Below, piece after piece: positions 1 through 12,029 of a stretch of DNA of 64,000 nucleotides; the stretch's first letter is position 1; each line of letters opens with the position of its first letter. The DNA comes from Hyperoodon ampullatus. Taxonomy: Eukaryota > Chordata > Mammalia > Artiodactyla > Ziphiidae. The notes under the pieces are model-generated. The model did no database searches, was not told the DNA's origin, and saw only the letters and a list, made by a program, of their open reading frames with translations. The stretch spans positions 70,765,783-70,829,782 of the forward strand of contig OX457063.1 in the NCBI GenBank assembly GCA_949752795.1. The letters run 5' to 3'. The position numbers were made by a program, and so were the translations under genes.

Positions 1-3000
1 CTATTTCCACTTCTTTAAAAGGGGTTAATAACATTACTGATGTTATTGGGCTGTTGTTGTGGATCAGTGTTTTGAAGATTATCAAACCCTTCCACTTTAC
101 TAGGGTCAAGATTAGACTTAATGCCAAAGATAGAAGTAAACTTTGTGGAAGGCTGATGGCATCAATAATGTTTGAAATAATGCGAGAGTGAAGTCACACT
201 ACTGAAATATTAATTTCATAATTGTTACACTACTTGGGAAAACTAAACCTTTTACAGAAATAATATTATTTTTTCCTAAAATTTGAAGAATGAGTCAATT
301 ATCATTGCTATATTTTTATGCTATGCTTTCAATCCATGGGTTTTTTGAAATAACGACAATCAACCACTATGTTTATTTAAATATTTGAATATCATGAGGT
401 AGAAGAACTCAAAATGAAGTGATAAGTAATAGTTGAGTGTATTTTAATATCTCATATGCATGTTTGCAATTAGTGTGGTAAGATAACATATACTTGTTCA
501 TTTGACTAATTTCTAAAGGAAAAGTTCTGGCACAAACCATGCTTTGATGAAAATAAAATAACTGTGAATATCAGGAATATTTAAAGCTATTTAGAATGCA
601 TGTTGCAAACTACCTCAGTCTGTAGAAACATATCTGGAACTAAAATAGAATAAGACCAAGTAATATAACACTAAATTATCCATTTTATATATAATTCATT
701 GAAAAAAACATGTATGGACAAAGTTGGATTCAACTTGAACACTGAATGACCTGATTTTACAACTTGCTTCTGGGCTTCTATGGTCACAGAACTGTTTTCT
801 TAGTAATAATGGTGATTCTGGAATAAGTGTATCTGTTTCTAGTAACTTCCCTAAAATACAAAGTGCATTTGTAATATAATGTCCTGGATTATCATTTTAG
901 TTTGGGAAAATATGACAGTACTCATAGTTTTTTCTATTTTAGAAAAGAAGGTGGAATAAAAACTCCTGGCAGCACTAAGAGCAAAAAAGTCAATGTGTTC
1001 TAACTGCTGCTTCATCACCCATGCCTATTAGTCAAGTTAATTATTATCCTCGAAGCCCACAGAAGTAAACTAATTTTCATGATTGTTTTTCTTGCACACC
1101 TTGTATCTTTCCCTAATTCTCAATTTTCTCCCATCATTAAAACTTTAAAACCTTACAAATGTCTACTTTATAAGAAAATATACTGTGAAATCAGACATTA
1201 GATAGTTTGGAGAAGCATTTACTTGATTAGGAAAGGTTAGTCCAAGCTTTTCTTTACAGGGTAATTTTGAGAAATTCAGAAGTCCTCTATTAGGACTAAT
1301 ATATTTTATATTCTTACCAAGTGTGTAAAGTCAATTTTTAAACACACACCAAAGAGTTTAGATAATTCAAACACCAAAGTGTTACAACAATTAAATATTT
1401 TAAGTTGCTATATTTAGCAACTATAGATTTTTGCAATAAATTAAATATCCAATTCATGCTGAATAGATGGATAAATTTTTTTAATGTCTGTAAATTCACT
1501 AAATAAAACAGATTAAAATGTTAATATTATTTAATATACTGAATTGATAACAGCTATACTAGAAAAATTAACAAATGATTTTTTCCAAAATTCACTGTAG
1601 AAGCCAGCATTAATATGGTTAAATTCTACTAACATTTTAGAAGAAATGCTGTAAAAATGCAAACATTTTGTGGTAATGATTTTTATCCTCTTGCTTTTCA
1701 AAAAATGTGCGTAAGCCCACTGTGCATCCATGATCATACTTTAATTACTTAGAATAAAAGAAAAATTTTCTTATTATTTAACTCATGTATTTAAAAAAAC
1801 ATTTTAAATAGTATAAAATATCAAATAATTTAAGAAAGTTGAAGTCTAGTGGAATGAACCCATATATATCTAATTAAGATAAAGAATATTGTCATTGATA
1901 CCTCTTAGGATAGTATAGACGCTTTTGAATTATTTGCACATGCAAAAATTATTTATCAACTTTTAAATAGATTAGTTATAAACATTTGCTTATCTGTTTG
2001 AATCTTTTCATTTTTTAAAGTTCATTTATATATTTAACAATTTTAAAACACACATTGGTAACTTGTGTAAAATAAGTAAATCAACTCTTGAGTTGCTTAA
2101 GTGGTAAAAAAAAAAACCAAACTTTAAAGAACTTTAAATTCATTTTAATTAAAACATATTTCACTTTATTTTACTCCTCCGAACTTAGTGCCATGTCAGA
2201 TATACGAATAAACACCAACTGCATATTAATTTTGGAACCAATAAAGCGTTTTTTTAATAAACTAATAAGATAAGACATTGCTGTTGCTCTCAACCTAGAG
2301 GCAACTTAGACATATTTTCAGTTATTTCATAACTGACATTTAATTTTATTTTAATCATGTTGAATACATAGTATTCTTATCTATGTTTGATTTTTTTTTC
2401 CCCACAGGATTACTCCTAATTGTTACTAGTTTACTATAGAGTATCCAAATAAATTATTCAATTCCCCTGAAATTCTAAACTATTCACTATGGACCTGACT
2501 TCATAAAATGGAGTTAAATACAGTACATTGAAAATGAGATTAGTTTCTAACAGAACATGGAATTAAAATAAATATGGGTCAACTTTTCTTACTATGTATT
2601 GTAACTTGGTCTTTCAAAAGTTTTTTTATTTGCCACTACCATCTCAGTGGGTCCAAAGATTAGTACTTACCTTTAATGGTACCAGTGCCACAAAAATTGA
2701 TCTACTTTCTCTCAGTTAGCTCATTGATGGCATGGGATGAGCAGGTATTACAACTTTTCCATTGGTGAGAATACTTTTAGCATAATTATCTGTCAAATGC
2801 GTATCCTTGATTGTGAAGAGAATAAATCTTTACAAAATTCTAATAAGCAAATAAACATACCAGGTGGATAGTGACTCAGTAATATCTGGATTTTACATAT
2901 TATTTTATTGCTTGTAGTCGCAGGAAAATATTTAGTCACTAAAGAGTTATATTTCAAGTTAGGGAAAAACGGAATGGCAAATTTAGTCATTTTAAATTTA

Positions 3001-3762
3001 GGATTTACATACTATGTAGCTTTAGAATTCAGTCACTGTGAGGAAAGATGATCATATTCTGTGTGTGTTTCATTTTTGACCTTAGGTTTTACCGCTTTTA
3101 ACTTCTGTGACTACTACATATTTTTGAATTTTGTCTTTTTAGGTCATTTTAAATAATTAAACTTTAAATTTATATCATGGTTTTATTGAAAATGATTTAA
3201 GTTGTTGGTTGGTGTAATGACTGTCATATTGATATTGATATACAAGCAGTAATTAACTAACCTTTCAGAGGAATTCCAAGCAAGATACTACTATATTATA
3301 GTTTTGGAAGCTTGATTACTTATATCACTTTTTTTATTGATTGTGAATTTTATTTTCAGGGTTATGCTTTTACTTGTGAGATTCTTGGTGTGTTGGAAAC
3401 TTGTACCCACTATTATATTTTTTAAAATCCACTTTAAACTCTTCACTACATAATCTGCGAGACTGAAATGCTAGTATCTCTGATTTATCGTTCAGTTGTT
3501 TGCACTGTGACAGAATTTATGGCCCCAAACCGTCATGTGGAAATGAGAAATAACACTGGAATCTACATTCAGTCTGGGGTCCTTTGCCCTGTGTCCCAGA
3601 GGTGTATCCAAGCATAGGGTGGATTTATTATCCTCTTCTTGATGGGACAGCTTATGGACTAATTCAAAGATGGGTACAAATATAAGGGGGAAATTTCACA
3701 CATACGCTTTGATCTCTTCATTTTGTGGTTGTTAAAAATTCCTGCTGCTATCAAGATGAGCT
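1..3762. other. AT-rich stretch without recognised gene
   Basis: I see no exon, RNA gene or confidently assignable repeat here. Open frames are short (under 70 codons), AT-driven and lack coding character. Very old diverged repeats could be hidden. Confidence 0.6.
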
Positions 3763-3945
3763 AGATTAATGCTTCTCAAACTTTAGCATGCTACAGAATC
3801 ACCTGGAGAGACTGTTAAGACACGGATACTTAGTTCTAAGCCCCAGAGATTCAAATTCAGTAGGTGTAGGGTTAGTGGCCTTAAGCTCCCAGGTGTTGCT
3901 GATGCTGCCTGTTCATGGACCACTTGATGAGTAGCACTGAGGTGG
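3763..3945 (+). mobile_element. MER5-type hAT-Charlie MITE
   Basis: The left edge reads GCTTCTCAAACTTTAGCATG, followed by CACCTGGAGAG and a CAGTAGGTGTAGG block. The right part carries CCAGGTGTTGCTGATGCTG. This is the usual order in MER5A-like nonautonomous hAT elements. It is noncoding and its ends are eroded. Assignment is by recognition only. Confidence 0.7.
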
Positions 3946-3999
3946 ATAATGTTAACCAAGCAGAGATATCAACCAAATGTTTAAACCTTTGAGGAGAAT

Positions 4000-4230
4000 G
4001 AGTACATTTATGTTTTATTTTTTTTGGCGGTATGCGGGCCACTCACTGTTTTGGCCTCTCCCGTTGTGGAGCACAGGCTCCGGACTCGCAGGCTCAGCAG
4101 CCATGGCTCACGGGCCCAGCCGCTCTGCGGCATGTGGGATCTTCCCGGACCAGGGCACGAACCCACGCTCCCTGCATCGGCAGGCGGACTCTCAACCACT
4201 GCGCCACTAGGGAAGCACGAGTACATTTAT
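4000..4230 (-). mobile_element. Cetacean CHR-type SINE (copy 1) with TSD
   Basis: A tRNA-Glu-derived SINE lies in minus orientation. On the plus strand the T-rich tail comes first (about 4012-4025) and the tRNA-like head last (GCGCCACTAGGGAAGC). The body, 4012-4218, is flanked by a perfect 12-bp TSD, GAGTACATTTAT, at 4000-4011 and 4219-4230. Open frames across it come from its GC-rich body and are not genes. Confidence 0.93.
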
Positions 4231-4509
4231 TAATTAGGCACACAAAAACATCTTCCACATGTTTGAAAGTTAATAATTAACAGAACTTTAAGGGCCCAAA
4301 TTTGGTGGTAACTTTGCTGAACATCTATTTTGTTTCATAAAAATTTTAAATTAGAATAATCCTGTGAGATTCTTAATTCCCAAAACTCACTGAACTAGTT
4401 TAAGCCTCAAAATAAAAGCTGTTTCTATTAATGATCACTTATCAAAGAAAAATAATAACATGCAAATTATTTATTATTTTAAAGAATATTTTTTGTCTGA
4501 TGCATAAAA

Positions 4510-4739
4510 TAAAATTTTTTGTTTTGTTTGTTTGTTTGCGGTACACGGGCCTCTCACTGTTGTGGCCTCTCCCGTTGCGGAGCACAGGCTCCGGACGCGC
4601 AGGCTCAGCGGCTATGGCTCACGGGCCCAGCAGCTCCGTGGCACGTGGGATCTTCCCGGACCGGGGCACGAACCCGTATGCCCTGCATCGGCAGGCGGAT
4701 TCTCAACCACTGCGCCACCAGGGAAGCCCTAAAATTTTT
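4510..4739 (-). mobile_element. Cetacean CHR-type SINE (copy 2)
   Basis: Same family and orientation as copy 1. The tail shows a TTTG-type simple expansion at 4521-4538 (GTTTTGTTTGTTTGTTTG). The head ends at about 4729 with CACCAGGGAAGCCC. A 10-bp TSD, TAAAATTTTT, is at 4510-4519 and 4730-4739; it is low-complexity but correctly placed. Confidence 0.92.
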
Positions 4740-4789
4740 GTTTAATGTCCTTGGTGGTGTGAATTACACTTAAGTAGAACGCTTAACAT

Positions 4790-5026
4790 TAAAAGCAGAT
4801 TGGTTTTTTTTTTTTTTTTTTTGCAGTACTGGGGCCTCTCACTGTTGTGGCCTCTCCCGTTGCGGAGCACAGGCTCCAGACGTGCAGGCTCAGCGGCCAT
4901 GACCCACGGGCCCAACTGCTCCGCGGCATGTGGGATCTTCCCGGAACGGGGCACAAACCCATGTCCCCTGCATTGGCAGGCGGACTCTCAACCACTGTGC
5001 CACCAGGGAAGCTCTAAAAGCGGATT
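4790..5026 (-). mobile_element. Cetacean CHR-type SINE (copy 3)
   Basis: The body is 4802-5014 with an oligo-T tail of about 19 at its left edge. A 12-bp TSD of the form TAAAAGCRGATT, with one mismatch, is at 4790-4801 and 5015-5026. It is the third same-orientation copy within about 1 kb; the two TSDs in each pair differ from those of its neighbours, so these are independent insertions. Confidence 0.93.
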
Positions 5027-5555
5027 TTAAAAATCTGTTTTCTAATTAATTTATCACAGCTGTTACTGATTTAAAAAGCAGCTTTTTTTTCAAACTTTAC
5101 AACTTGCTAGCTTATTATTGTTATGCTACATCTTGTAAATTCACCTTTTGCAAATAAAATCTCATAAGATAGCCGAATAAACAAATTCGGGGTCCAGTGA
5201 TGGCAGACCATCTTGTTGCAGATTAGCATTCCTAATAAGAACAACCAGGAAACCTGGATGTTATTTTTTTTTAATAAGTAAATTTAGCTAACGTGTTTGA
5301 AAATCAAGCCAAGGCAGGGAGCACACGAGGGGCCAAGGATCCTGGAAAGCAGGGAAGCTGAGATGGGAGCCCAGCATTCAGATTTATTTTTCCTTTAATT
5401 GCTAATTTGCAAGTGATAGTTACTAGACTAGGAAGTCAAGCAGAGCTTCTGATAGTTTTCCAGGGCTATGGAGTATACCAAGCATCCCAATGAGGAGCTG
5501 TGATAAATATGCAAGCTTTCCACTTGAAACACTGAAGGGTACATCTTGGATATAA
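5027..5555. other. No recognised feature
   Basis: Unique-looking AT-rich sequence with one GC-richer patch near 5300-5370. I see no reading frame or repeat I can name. Confidence 0.5.
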
Positions 5556-6110
5556 GGGTTGTGCTAGGCAGAGTTCTAAGATGACTCCCCAAGACTGAGG
5601 TCAGCAGAATTCTAAGCTGGCCTGAATGATCCACATCCTTGTATCATCCCCTCCTCTTGAGAACCTCTCAGTGTGATAGGAGATCATCCTGTGGTTCGAT
5701 TTAACTGTGTGACAAAGGTGAAGAGAATTTGCAGATGATTTTGAGTTAATCACAAAGGAGATTCTCCTGGGTAAACCCAACCTATTTACATAATTGCTTA
5801 AAAGAGTGACTAGGCACTTTCTAGTGAGAGAGATTCTCCTACTGGCCTTGAAGTATGAAGCAGCCATGTTGTGAGAGGGCCCTGTGGCCTCTAGAAGTTG
5901 AGAACCGCGAGAAAACTGGGACCTTACTCTTGTAACTGCAAGGAACTAGATTTAGTCAACAGTCATGTGAGCTTAGAGGAGGTTTCTAAACTCCAGAAAG
6001 GCACATGGCCTGGCTAACAACTTAATTTCAGCCTTAGTAAGACCCTGAGCATATGGCATAGCTCAGCTTTGCCTGGAATACTGACCCGTGGAAACTGTGA
6101 GAATCTTCAA
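5556..6110 (+). mobile_element. MLT1-like LTR (ERVL-MaLR), diverged
   Basis: An old mammalian MaLR solo LTR in the plus sense, judged from the order of landmarks. These are AGAATTCTAAG near 5606, TTTGCAGATGATTTTGAGTTAATCA near the middle, a GCCTTGAAGTATGAAGCAGCC block at about 5845, and a CTGTGAGAATC end. It is noncoding and no internal retroviral sequence adjoins it. The subfamily (MLT1J/K-like) is a guess. Confidence 0.6.
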
Positions 6111-6406
6111 AGGTAAGATGAAAGGTTTTGATTAAGTAATTTGTATAGTGCCTTTCATTTCTAAGTGTTATATTCCCTAATTGTGTTAATATTACATCCT
6201 GAATTGAGTTTTTTAGAATGGACGCTGTGTGAAGAGATTTGTTCTTTGTTTCATTGAAAAGGATTTTATTTACCTAGGAAAAGCCCTATGAGAAAATTTG
6301 CCAAATCCTTAACATTTGATGTCATTTTGGCTGCATTAGGCGTAGGATTAGAAAGTGCTGGTTGGGAGAAAGAGAGGAAAACTCTTAACATTTTCTTTAT
6401 ACACTT

Positions 6407-6635
6407 CTATACTTTTGACTTTTTTTTTTTTTTTCGGTATGCGGGCCTCTCACTGTTGTGGCCTCTCCCGCTGCGGAGCACAGGCTCCGGATGCGCAGGC
6501 TCAGCAGCCATGGCTGACGGGCCTAGCCGCTCTGCGGCATGTGGGATCGTCCCAGACCAGGGCACGAACCCACGTCCCCTGCATCGGCAGGCAGACTCTC
6601 AACCACTGCACCACCAGGGAAGCCCTATACTTTTG
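6407..6635 (-). mobile_element. Cetacean CHR-type SINE (copy 4) with TSD
   Basis: The body is 6418-6624, with the oligo-T tail at 6421-6434. A perfect 11-bp TSD, CTATACTTTTG, is at 6407-6417 and 6625-6635. The long frames across it (up to about 150 codons) are SINE-derived. Confidence 0.94.
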
Positions 6636-8240
6636 TTTTTTTGGTAGGAGTGTTTACTCTTCAGCCTCTTGCACCCTGATATCAACTTTGATATCCACAC
6701 TCCGGCCAAAAATTATTTTCATGTGCAGTCCTAAGGGAGTCCATTACCAACTACAGCCTAACCTAGATTTAATGCTAGTGAGGCATCCATTCTGTATTCA
6801 GTGAAAAGGAAGAGCCCTCATGTTGCACTTCTTCCCCATATCCACTCCTTCGGTGCTTCCCAACTACAACCATAACTATCAAATTTTGGTCTCTGGCTGT
6901 CCAACCTCAGTTTATAATTTACTTCATTATTCTTTATTAGAATCTTATTATAGTTGGTAGAGTGATCCAAAATCTTTCTCTCAAGATACAGGGAATCAAG
7001 TCTGCTTACTCACTCCCTGCTCCGTTATGGACATTTGGGTTACCCATTATCTTGCAACATAATGCCATATTCTCTTCCTATCTGACCTTAGTGTATTACC
7101 ACTTGTGCTAATGATTTATTCCTTTTTGGGCTCAATTTTCTAGTTGTTTTTTCTGCAACTTTTTACCTGTATGACAGTTACCTGTATTTACCCGACTAAA
7201 TGTACCAATAGAAAATATATATAGTTTCCTTTTATTGACATATATATGAAATAGAAAAACAAAACAACATGTGCATACTATGTACAGAAAAATATCCAAT
7301 CTTTACGCCAGGAAGCAAGCATACATATATGTCAGCACAGGAAATTTAAAAAGATAATAGATACTGCTTTTCCAACATCAGGGTTTGAAGTGCTTCAATT
7401 TTTACATAACTTTAAGATTTGCCATAATAACTTAATATATAAAATCACCATCAAAAGAAATCTAATTTAGCAGATTTAAGCATCTTATTTTGAAGTTGTG
7501 AGTGGAGAGTATGAGAAAAAAAAATTAACAAAATTACTTATTTCCTGATACTGGATAAGACCCAAGGCATGGCATCACTGATTAATTTTTTAGGAAATCC
7601 CTTTGCTGAAGTAGGGGTTTGCAGTTAATAGGTGGGATTCTGCCATTTATATCAATAAGGGGTATCTGTGAACCATGGCTGGTGACATCGCCATGTTGTC
7701 TTCTCCTTAACGATATCTCCATGGTTTCTTAATTCCTCTATGAGAAAAGCCATCTCTTGGTGAACAACGTTATTTATTCCAGATTTTAAAAGCTAATTTT
7801 TTAAAATTTCACTTGGAAACATGTTACTCACCACATTGCCTTCTTCTACACTAGTTGCCCTGAGGCTTGGAGGAAATGAACAAAAGCTTAAATTTAAAAA
7901 AGATAATGTCTACAGGGAGGATTTTACTCCCAGATATTTTGAATGTTCCTAATTGCAATCATGTTTTTTTCCCTCCGGTATTTAGCTTGTTAGTGCCATA
8001 ATTTTGTAATCTTCTACCTGAAAAATAAATCCTATGTTCTTTCTTTAAACTTTTAAATCTTTGTAGTCCCCGTAACATCTTACATAACAAAAAGCAAGTA
8101 CCTGTAACTATGTGAATTCTGATGTGAAAATGTGAGAGTTTTAGGTACAGCTTCAGGTGCCAGCCACAATGAAACTAATTACTATCTATTTGTTCTAGGC
8201 AGTTACCAACCCATATGTAGCAAATTGTTATTCTTTGTCT
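6636..8240. other. No recognised gene or named repeat
   Basis: AT-rich, low-repeat sequence. I could not assign it to a transposon family and saw no splice-bounded open frame. It is one of the longer repeat-poor stretches of the window. Confidence 0.5.
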
Positions 8241-8510
8241 TAAGATACATTGTTGGCCTGAAATAAATAGACTGCCAGATATTTCCCCAGCATAGATGAG
8301 TTTATTTGGGATCAGCAGAGAATTGCAGTTGGGGATCTGCAACTATGGTGAGCCACGTGCAAGTCCCCTCACTATAAGGGAAGGAGAACTCTTCTACAGA
8401 GAGGAAAAGGAAGTTGGGAGGGCTATAGTAATCAGAGTCCCAAATTATATGTGTCCCACTCTGGAGAAATACCTGACAGACTGACATGGACCACTTGAGA
8501 AGCATGTGCC
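8241..8510. other. Unassigned GC-richer segment, possible LTR fragment
   Basis: This segment is richer in G and C than its surroundings. It contains phrases such as GACTGCCAGATATTTCCCCA and GAGCCACGTGCAAGTCCCC that look like repeat sequence. Short frames are open on both strands (about 60 codons). I suspect an old LTR or other interspersed repeat, but cannot name it. Confidence 0.3.
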
Positions 8511-8726
8511 TTTGATTAATAGTGGAATGGGAATATTGAATATTAGAACTATAAATTAGCTTAATACAGTCTAAATAATTTTAGATGGCTCCCTCTCAAT
8601 TTTCCATGAACAATTGATCTCAGTTTCCAAGATTGGAAGCTGGGACAAAGCGAATGAAACAGAAATTAAGTTGTGTATAAGATTATAATATTGGATTGTT
8701 TGTTCATGAACGTGGAGGCAATTTTT

Positions 8727-9017
8727 ACAGTTTTAGTTTTGTTTTTTGTGTGTGTGGTATGCGGGCCTCTCACTGATGTGGCCTCTCCCGTTGCGGAGCA
8801 CAGGCTCCGGACGTGCAGGCTCAGCGGCCATGGCTCACGGGCCCAGCCACTCTGCGGCATGTGGGATCTTCCCCAGGCTCAGCGGCCACAACTCACGGGC
8901 CCAGCCGCTCCGCAGCATGTGGGATCTTCCCGGACCGGGGCATGAACCCGTGTCCCCTGCATCGGCAGGTGGACTCTCAACCACTGCGCCATCCGGGAAG
9001 CCCACGGTTTTAGTTTT
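8727..9017 (-). mobile_element. Cetacean CHR-type SINE (copy 5) with internal 58-bp tandem duplication
   Basis: The body is 8741-9003, longer than the other copies. A 14-bp TSD with one mismatch (ACAGTTTTAGTTTT / ACGGTTTTAGTTTT) is at 8727-8740 and 9004-9017. The segment beginning CAGGCTCAGCGGCCA at 8816 is repeated from 8874, giving two adjacent copies of about 58 bp that differ at several positions. The TSDs show a single insertion event, so the duplication arose within the element or its source copy. Confidence 0.93.
8816..8931 (-). repeat. 58-bp tandem duplication inside SINE copy 5
   Basis: Two head-to-tail units start at 8816 and 8874. Both run from CAGGCTCAGCGGCC to GTGGGATCTTCC. The second unit reads CACAACTCACGG where the first reads CATGGCTCACGG, so they have since diverged or the duplication is old. 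Confidence 0.9.
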
Positions 9018-10374
9018 TGAAATTTAAGTTTTTATTGTTAGCCTCCTCAGAAGAGATTGGGCAGATTATCATTGTGCCAGACCCTTAAATCAACAAATCA
9101 AGCCAACCAGATGATTTGAATAACTTATACAAAACAGCTAGGAAACTGAATAACAGCAATAATTTCTACTTTTAAATGAGATAAAAAATCAATAACTGAA
9201 TGCTAACGGGTGTGATGTAGATGATCATTATTGAAAGGACAAAGTGGTAAGTCAAGGGGAGGTTTTTCTTAATGTGCTGGAGCTTAAGAATGAAGAAAAT
9301 GGAGTTAATAAGAATTTCCTGAGAGTGTGGGTAGGAAAGTACAAGTAGAGACATGGAGGAGTTGTATAATGTATCTGGCAGGATTATCACACAGATAATA
9401 GAAGATTGATGAGGAACCCATGATCTTGGGGAGAACGGTGTATCCATAGGCAGTGTGGTATCCCATAAAAAGCACACTAGGAATTCAGAGACCTCTTTTT
9501 TTATTCATAAAGTGGGAATTGTTGATTCTGTTTATTCTAATATGGATTTTTGAGTGTATTTTTAAAACTAAGTTATGTGAATATTATAATTGTTATTATT
9601 AAATGTAAATGAACTTATATCTGCATATACTCTTAACTTACCGGTATAAGTGGGAATGGGAAGTGTGGAAGTACTAGCTTTGGAACCATAATATGCTCAC
9701 TGGTTTAAAAAACCATCAAAAGCCATTCTCTTCTTAAATAATTGCTATGATATTACAGTGTAAACTGAAGAACACTATCTCTGGAAATAACAAACACACT
9801 ACTTTAGGTCTTATTCAAAGCTTTGTTATTTATAAATTACTAAGGTGTTAGTTACAGTAACATTTGGAAATCTACATAGTTTACAAGTAATTTGGCATGG
9901 ATGTAATGACTAGTATTTTTTATTGCCTAGATGCACAAAAATTAACTTCCTATATATGACTGAAAAAGTATTTAGATTTCCTGCCAACCATGAGCAAAAC
10001 CAGCACTTTTCTGAAATACAGGGTTAACTTTTCATCTCTAAATAACCATTTTTAATATTTTTGAAACTTATTGTGTTTGTATCTTGCCACTGCGACTTGA
10101 CGTGCACAGTGTGGACTTTATTTTGATTCTTCATATGGGCAGTATTTGGCATTGCATTATAACTGCCTTCTGAAATGCTGAAATGAGCTTTATGACATGT
10201 ACTGTCTTCAAATTCTAACTTGTATCTGTAGTACATACAGGTGGAAATGAGGTTATTTGCTGACACTTGTCATTGTGCATTGCTCTTTTATGCCTCCCAA
10301 AGTTGTTCTTTTTAATCAGTGTACCTTTATTCCACTTCAGTTTTCATAGCAATGTAAAGATGTAATCATGTCAG
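9018..10374. other. No recognised feature
   Basis: AT-rich sequence with no named repeat or gene that I can support. Confidence 0.5.
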
Positions 10375-10500
10375 ATTTCATTCTCTCCCTTTTGCAACTG
10401 AGGAAACTGCTAATTAGAGAAATTATTGGATTTTATCATTGTCACATATATTCTAAATGGGAAAACTGGTTTAGACTCAAGTTCTTATCTCATGTCTTGT
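10375..10500 (-). mobile_element. MIR fragment
   Basis: The segment CCCTTTTGCAACTGAGGAAACTG followed by a CACATA...AACTGGTTTAGACTCAAG block follows the antisense MIR core order (ATGAGGAAACTGAGG ... GATTCGAACCC). It is an old core-SINE relic, noncoding. Confidence 0.5.
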
Positions 10501-10726
10501 GGTCTTTATTATATATCTCTCTAATTTGTTATAAAATTTGAGTGATTTTTAGAGGATTAGGTAGTTGTAGTCAAACAGAAGAACAAACAATGTATACTGA
10601 CATATAACTATTTTTGTTAGCAATATTTGTTCTATTGTTTCTAATTGTTTTTTTTCTTTTTTTTTTTTAAATTGAAGTATAGTTGATTTACATTGTGTTA
10701 GTTTCTGGTGTACAGCAAAGTGATTT

Positions 10727-10782
10727 TATATATATATAAACATATATATATATGCTGTTTTATATATATATATATATATATG
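10727..10782. repeat. (TA)n microsatellite in L1 3' UTR
   Basis: Two TA runs are separated by a short AAACA and a GCTGTTT interruption. They lie within the L1 3' UTR at a position that is naturally TA-rich in this family. Confidence 0.85.
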
Positions 10783-11131
10783 CTTTTCCATTATACTTAT
10801 TACAAGGTATTGAATATAGTTCCCTGTTCTGTATAGTAGGACCTTGTTGTTTATCTATTTTATATATAGTAGTGTGTGTCTCTTAATCCCATACTCCTAA
10901 TTTATCCCTCCCCCTGCCTTTTCCCTTGGTAACCACAGTTTGTTTTCTGTGTCTGGGTGTCTGTTTCTGTTTTGTAAATAAGTTCATTTGTATCATTTTT
11001 TTTTAGATTCTACATATAAGTGATATCATGATATTTTTCTTTCTCTGATTTACTTCACTTAGTATGATTATCTCTAAGTCCATCCGTGTTGCTGCAGATG
11101 GCATTTTGTTCTTGTTTATGGCTGAGTAATA

Positions 11132-11133
<2 letters not shown>

Positions 11134-11170
<37 letters not shown>
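11134..11170. repeat. (TG)n microsatellite within L1 ORF2
   Basis: An almost pure run of about 18 GT units interrupts the ORF2 C-terminal region of the L1. On the minus strand it would read as repeated His-Thr codons, which is why an open frame appears there. Confidence 0.9.
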
Positions 11171-11179
<9 letters not shown>

Positions 11180-11772
11180 CAAATCTTCTTTATCCATTCA
11201 TCTGTCGGTGTACACTTAGGTTACTTCCATGTCTTGGCTATTGTGAATAGTGCTGCTATGAACACTGGGGTGCATGTATCTTTTCCAATTAGAGTTTTCA
11301 TCTTTTCTGGATATATGCCCAGGAGTGGGATTGCGGGATCATATGGTGACTCTTTTTTAGTTTTTTAAGGAACCTCCATACTATTCTCCATAGTGGCTGC
11401 ACCAATTTACATTCCCACCAACAATGTGGGAGGGTTCCCTTTTCTCAACAGCCTCTTCGGCATTTATTATTTGTAGACTTTTTGATGATGGTTATTCTGA
11501 CTGGTGTGAGGTGACACCTCATTGTAGTTTTGATTTGCATTTCTCTAATAATTAACGATGTTGAGCATCTTTTCATGTACCTATTGGTCATCTGGATATC
11601 TTCTTTGGAGAAATGTCTATTTAAGTCTTCTGCCCATTTTTTGATTGGGTTGTTTTTTCTTTGATATTGAGCTGTTTGAGCTGTTTGTATATTTTGGAGA
11701 TTAAATCCTTGTCAGTCGCATCATTTGCAAATATTTTCTCCCATTCTGTAGGTTGTTTTTTTGTTTCTATTT

Positions 11773-12029
11773 TTATATGTAAATATTCAAGGGTGATAGC
11801 AACCTGAGAATTATCCTTTTGGAAATCTCAGATGGTATATTCCCAGCTGTAAATTCAAAATCCTAGTAAATGTGTGAGTGAAAAACAATTTTTATATTTT
11901 CATTGGTGTTGCTATTATTGCATTGTTATTTATTGATTAGGGTTTATTCTCTCCTATAAACTGTCATTCACAACTCTAGGAGGAAAAAAAAATGTATTTG
12001 TAAAATGTAATCTGTTAGCCCCTCCCCAG
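11773..12029. other. No recognised feature
   Basis: A short AT-rich interval between the truncated L1 and an LTR-like element. I see nothing I can name. Confidence 0.45.

Larger units (their letters stand above)
10635..11772 (-). mobile_element. 5'-truncated L1, 3' UTR and ORF2 C-terminal part
   Basis: A minus-strand LINE-1 begins on the plus strand with a T-rich tail (about 10647-10669) and its 3' UTR. It then carries sequence whose complement encodes the ORF2 C-terminus, including YYSAIxKN and MDLEIIILSEV (11003-11197). It ends near 11760. A probable TSD, TTGTTTCTAATT / TTGTTTCTATTT, sits at 10635-10646 and 11761-11772. The frame is broken by stops and a CA/TG expansion, so the element is dead. 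Confidence 0.85.

Noticed and set aside
5556..6110. Start of an endogenous retrovirus with internal genes
   Set aside because: Only LTR-like sequence is present, with no primer-binding site or gag/pol-like frame downstream. The same holds for the LTRs at 13573 and 32619.
6288..6804. Frames of 119 and 149 codons
   Set aside because: Both cross SINE copy 4; similar peptides recur at every SINE copy in the window.
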